Source of the DNA: Stenopsyche tienmushanensis
Taxonomy: Eukaryota; Arthropoda; Insecta; Trichoptera; Stenopsychidae
NCBI GenBank assembly: GCA_008973525.1
Contig: WACJ01000513.1
Span: 62,001 to 126,000, forward strand
DNA: 64,000 bases
Direction of reading: 5' to 3'
The position numbers and the translations under genes were made by a program. The notes under the pieces were generated by a model. The model was given only the letters and a program-made list of their open reading frames with translations, ran no database searches and was not told where the DNA came from. Positions 61,801 through 64,000 of the stretch are shown piece by piece; within the stretch, counting starts at the first letter, position 1, and each line of letters opens with the position of its first letter.

Positions 61801-62136
61801 GCTAAATGCAATTTTATATTTTAAATAAATTGATATATCAAATTTTAGTGATAAATGCTTAATATTTCCATAATTTCTTAATATCCTTCAAATTTTCATC
61901 AATGATAGAGGTTAATAATTTTGTTGTATTTGTCAAAGTAATCTAGTTTTTTAATAAGATCGCTTATAAAACATTTTTTGATGATCAAGGCTATATACAC
62001 TTAAGATGCCTAGGAGAGGAACAGGATAACTATGCTGTCTTCTTAATATTTTCTATTGATAAAAAAAAGCTTAATAACATACAACCAACTAAAAAAATAT
62101 TCATTGGCATGAAACTAGTTGCAAATATCAGAAAGT
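61800..62136. other. AT-rich spacer
   Basis: No feature recognised upstream of the hAT pseudogene; no hAT terminal repeat seen. Confidence 0.4.
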
Positions 62137-62875
62137 TTTCAATAAGCGAGCACAACATCAGATGAAATCGCATTGGAAATGGTCAAGCAAAAAAAATCTC
62201 ACACAATTGAAGAAAAGCTCATCAAAGCTTGCATGTTGATAATGCTGAAATTAATTATTGGGGATTTCAGTGAAGTAAAGATGCAATGAAAATCTCTATC
62301 CAATAATACTAATCAGCGGCATATATCGGGACTATCCGTAGATGTTAAAGAGCAGAATTTGAATGAAATTAAGGTTTCATCGTTGTTTTCTCTTCAAGTT
62401 GATGAATCAACAGACCTAAGTTCGTCTGCTTAGTTGCTTTTTTTCGTGAAATATATTCATTCAGATGATATCAAAAAAGAATGCCTATTTTGCAGTGGAC
62501 TTGAAACCACTACAAAAAGTGAAGATATTATGATATACACGTTTTTTGAGACTGGAGGATTAAAGTGGAAAAACGTCTGTTGGGTTTGTACGGATGCCAT
62601 GAGAGATTCTTCCAGTTTTTCTTGCGACTCTTCTTCCAACTCTTCGATTCTTAACACCCGTCTGTTTAAATAACTATGCAAAGACATGACTTCTGATTAC
62701 GAGGTTCTTCTTTTCTACACTACAGTACGCTAGTTGTTGAATTGAAATGGTGTGAATCATGTCTTTGAATCGAATAAAAAGATGAAATCAAGTTGTTCTC
62801 GGAAAATTAAGAGAAACATGACCTTTTGGTATACTTTATCGACAAGCTTGCTTAAAAAGAATAACATGTCTAGCA

Positions 62876-63626
62876 GATATATTAGAACATGGGGATCCTC
62901 GCTGTTTGTTGATCTCCCTATTCGGGACCATGCCAGCCCGCTCAACAAAAGTGCACAGCAAGGTGCAAAATCTGAATTTAATATCCATGCCCGCGAATAT
63001 ACGCTCATTCTCCACTTGCGCTCTTAGGGCGGGAGAGAAACTAGCTAGATTTTGTAAATTAAAACAACAAAAAAGACTAGCTTAGATATATACATATATA
63101 TTATAAATTAAGACTAGATAAAATAAATAATTAAAATAGATAAATATATACGTTTTATGGATGAAGGGAAGTTCAGTCTCGCTCGTGACCTCTTTTGTAA
63201 ATGTAAATTAGCCTCGGGGAGGGAGGGAGGTTCGTAGAAAGTTCCGCGGATATATTTCTCCCCATAACTTACACAAAAAGTCCTAAATCCCCTAAAAGAT
63301 GAAGGAGTGGCCAAGATGAAGGTTTGTGTGTCCAACCGGTCCGCCTTTCAGACCGCTGACACTTCTAATAAGCGCCTCGCAATCGGACGCCATCCTCAGG
63401 ACATGTCCACAGAACGATATGGAGATATGGAGCCGATTGCACGAACTTGACCAAACTCTCATTCGTGCGTGACCGGGGAGTGGGGCTGCTGAAAACGACC
63501 CTTTAGGATGAGACCTTGTGACTTCGAATCCGAGAAAGTTAATTTATTCGTGTGGTTCCAGTCGCAGATCCTCTTCAGAGCGAAATTCGCCAGAGTTTAG
63601 AGGTGGGGTTTCGATATATTAGAACA
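62876..63626. mobile_element. Insertion with 14-bp target duplication inside the hAT pseudogene
   Basis: Exact direct repeats GATATATTAGAACA at 62,876-62,889 and 63,613-63,626 bracket 723 bp (62,890-63,612) that interrupts the transposase reading. Joining across one copy restores frame continuity. A duplication of this length suits target-primed insertion by a non-LTR retroelement or a SINE. The insert carries no poly-A tail at either junction and no recognisable protein. It includes dispersed repeat D (about 63,290-63,420, matching 37.9 kb) and an AT-rich middle (63,050-63,150). Identity unknown. Confidence 0.7.
63290..63420. repeat. Dispersed repeat D, copy 2
   Basis: Shares GTGTCCAACCGGTCC, ACCGCTGACA and TCCACAGAAC-type segments with 37.87-38.02 kb. 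Located inside the insertion that splits the hAT pseudogene, so it is part of that mobile unit. Confidence 0.55.
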
Positions 63627-64000
63627 GCAAAATAGATTTAACCTGAGACTTCTGGGAAAGAAAACGAATATTATCGTATTTCACGATAATCTCAGGGCAT
63701 TTTTATCCAAGTTACAGAAATGGCAAAGAAAAATAAATCTTGAAAACATTGCCATGTTTGAAAAACTGCAGTGTGGTAGATGAATCTGGTATTGAAATAA
63801 ATGTAAATTTTAAGGATAAGATTTAAGGGCATCTCGAATCCCTTGAAAACGAACTTCAGTGTTACTTTCCTGAACTGAAAGAAGAAGAAACTAAATTGAC
63901 GCGAAATCCATTCATGGTTTTCCTTAAATTTAGCCAAAATTTCCGGTGAATTACAAGACGAATTCTTGGATTTGCGGAATGATTTCTTTGCAAGTTTAAT

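Larger units (their letters stand above)
62137..64000 (+). pseudogene. hAT transposase (ZBED5-like) pseudogene, split, runs off window
   Basis: Decayed hAT-superfamily transposase of the type annotated as ZBED5/SCAND3-like in arthropods. Recognisable segments in order: LEMVKQKKSHTIEEKLIKAC (62,176 on); SLFSLQVDESTDLSS (near 62,380-62,425), where DEST holds the first catalytic Asp of the RNase H-like fold; LLFFVKYIHSDDIKKECLFC and LKWKNVCWVCTDAM (62,434-62,610), where CTD holds the second; ILNTRLFK; LCKDMTSDYEVLLF; and CLADILE near 62,868. There the reading is interrupted by an insertion (62,890-63,612) and resumes at 63,613 with LEQQNRFNLRLLGKKTNIIV, later FPELKEEETKLTRNPF and GELQDEFLDLRND. 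Stops, frameshifts and an internal deletion after CTDAM make it non-functional. The N-terminal zinc finger is absent. Confidence 0.85.

Noticed and set aside
1..64000. CRISPR arrays, prokaryotic operons, phage or toxin-antitoxin systems
   Set aside because: No spaced direct-repeat array, no ribosome-binding-site gene packing and no long frames; the sequence is eukaryotic non-coding DNA.

Overview
The window reads as non-coding nuclear DNA of an arthropod, most likely an insect. It is strongly AT-rich, has no operon-like gene packing, no tRNA or rRNA gene and no convincing host protein-coding exon. It is littered with decayed DNA transposons of types common in insects: mariner, Tc1, an IS630-like relative, hAT, piggyBac-like and Helitron. 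I cannot name the species. The open frames of 60-144 codons are about what chance gives in this composition, except where they coincide with transposase relics.

Layout. 0-10 kb: a dispersed repeat I call family A (three copies), a badly decayed mariner on the minus strand (about 1.0-1.9 kb), a Tc1 C-terminus (5.35-5.47 kb) and two inverted remnants of an IS630-like transposase (3.6 and 7.6 kb). 10-20 kb: a 356-bp non-autonomous Helitron with both ends (11,614-11,969), a GC-rich foreign-looking block (13.7-14.4 kb), a possible hAT end and a deleted mariner. 20-35 kb: a piggyBac-like MITE (21,751-22,303), a mariner relic with an internal deletion (30.8-31.3 kb) and an IS630-like transposase relic whose expected third catalytic Asp reads Tyr (32.8-33.3 kb). 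35-46 kb: more mariner remains, a perfect 58-bp inverted repeat (42,631-42,786) next to a 220-bp TA-flanked MITE (42,831-43,050), a hAT terminus and a 679-bp mariner deletion derivative with terminal repeats (45,527-46,205). 46-64 kb: a second piggyBac-like MITE, a mariner nested inside a family A copy (54.6-55.7 kb), a mariner C-terminus with an intact DD34D signature (57.3-57.6 kb), and a ZBED5-like hAT transposase pseudogene split by a 0.7-kb insertion flanked by 14-bp direct repeats (62.1 kb to the window end).

Between these elements lie islands of higher GC and higher complexity (about 8.6-9.0, 27.3-28.3, 33.65-34.0, 47.3-47.8, 49.35-49.9 and 61.4-61.8 kb). They resemble the conserved regulatory blocks found in gene deserts or large introns around insect developmental genes. 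That is inference, and comparison with related genomes would decide it. I found no novel biochemical system. The most useful observations are the family A repeat with its tRNA-like A-box, the TTAA-flanked MITE pair, the 58-bp palindrome with a Penelope-like centre, and the datable nested insertions.
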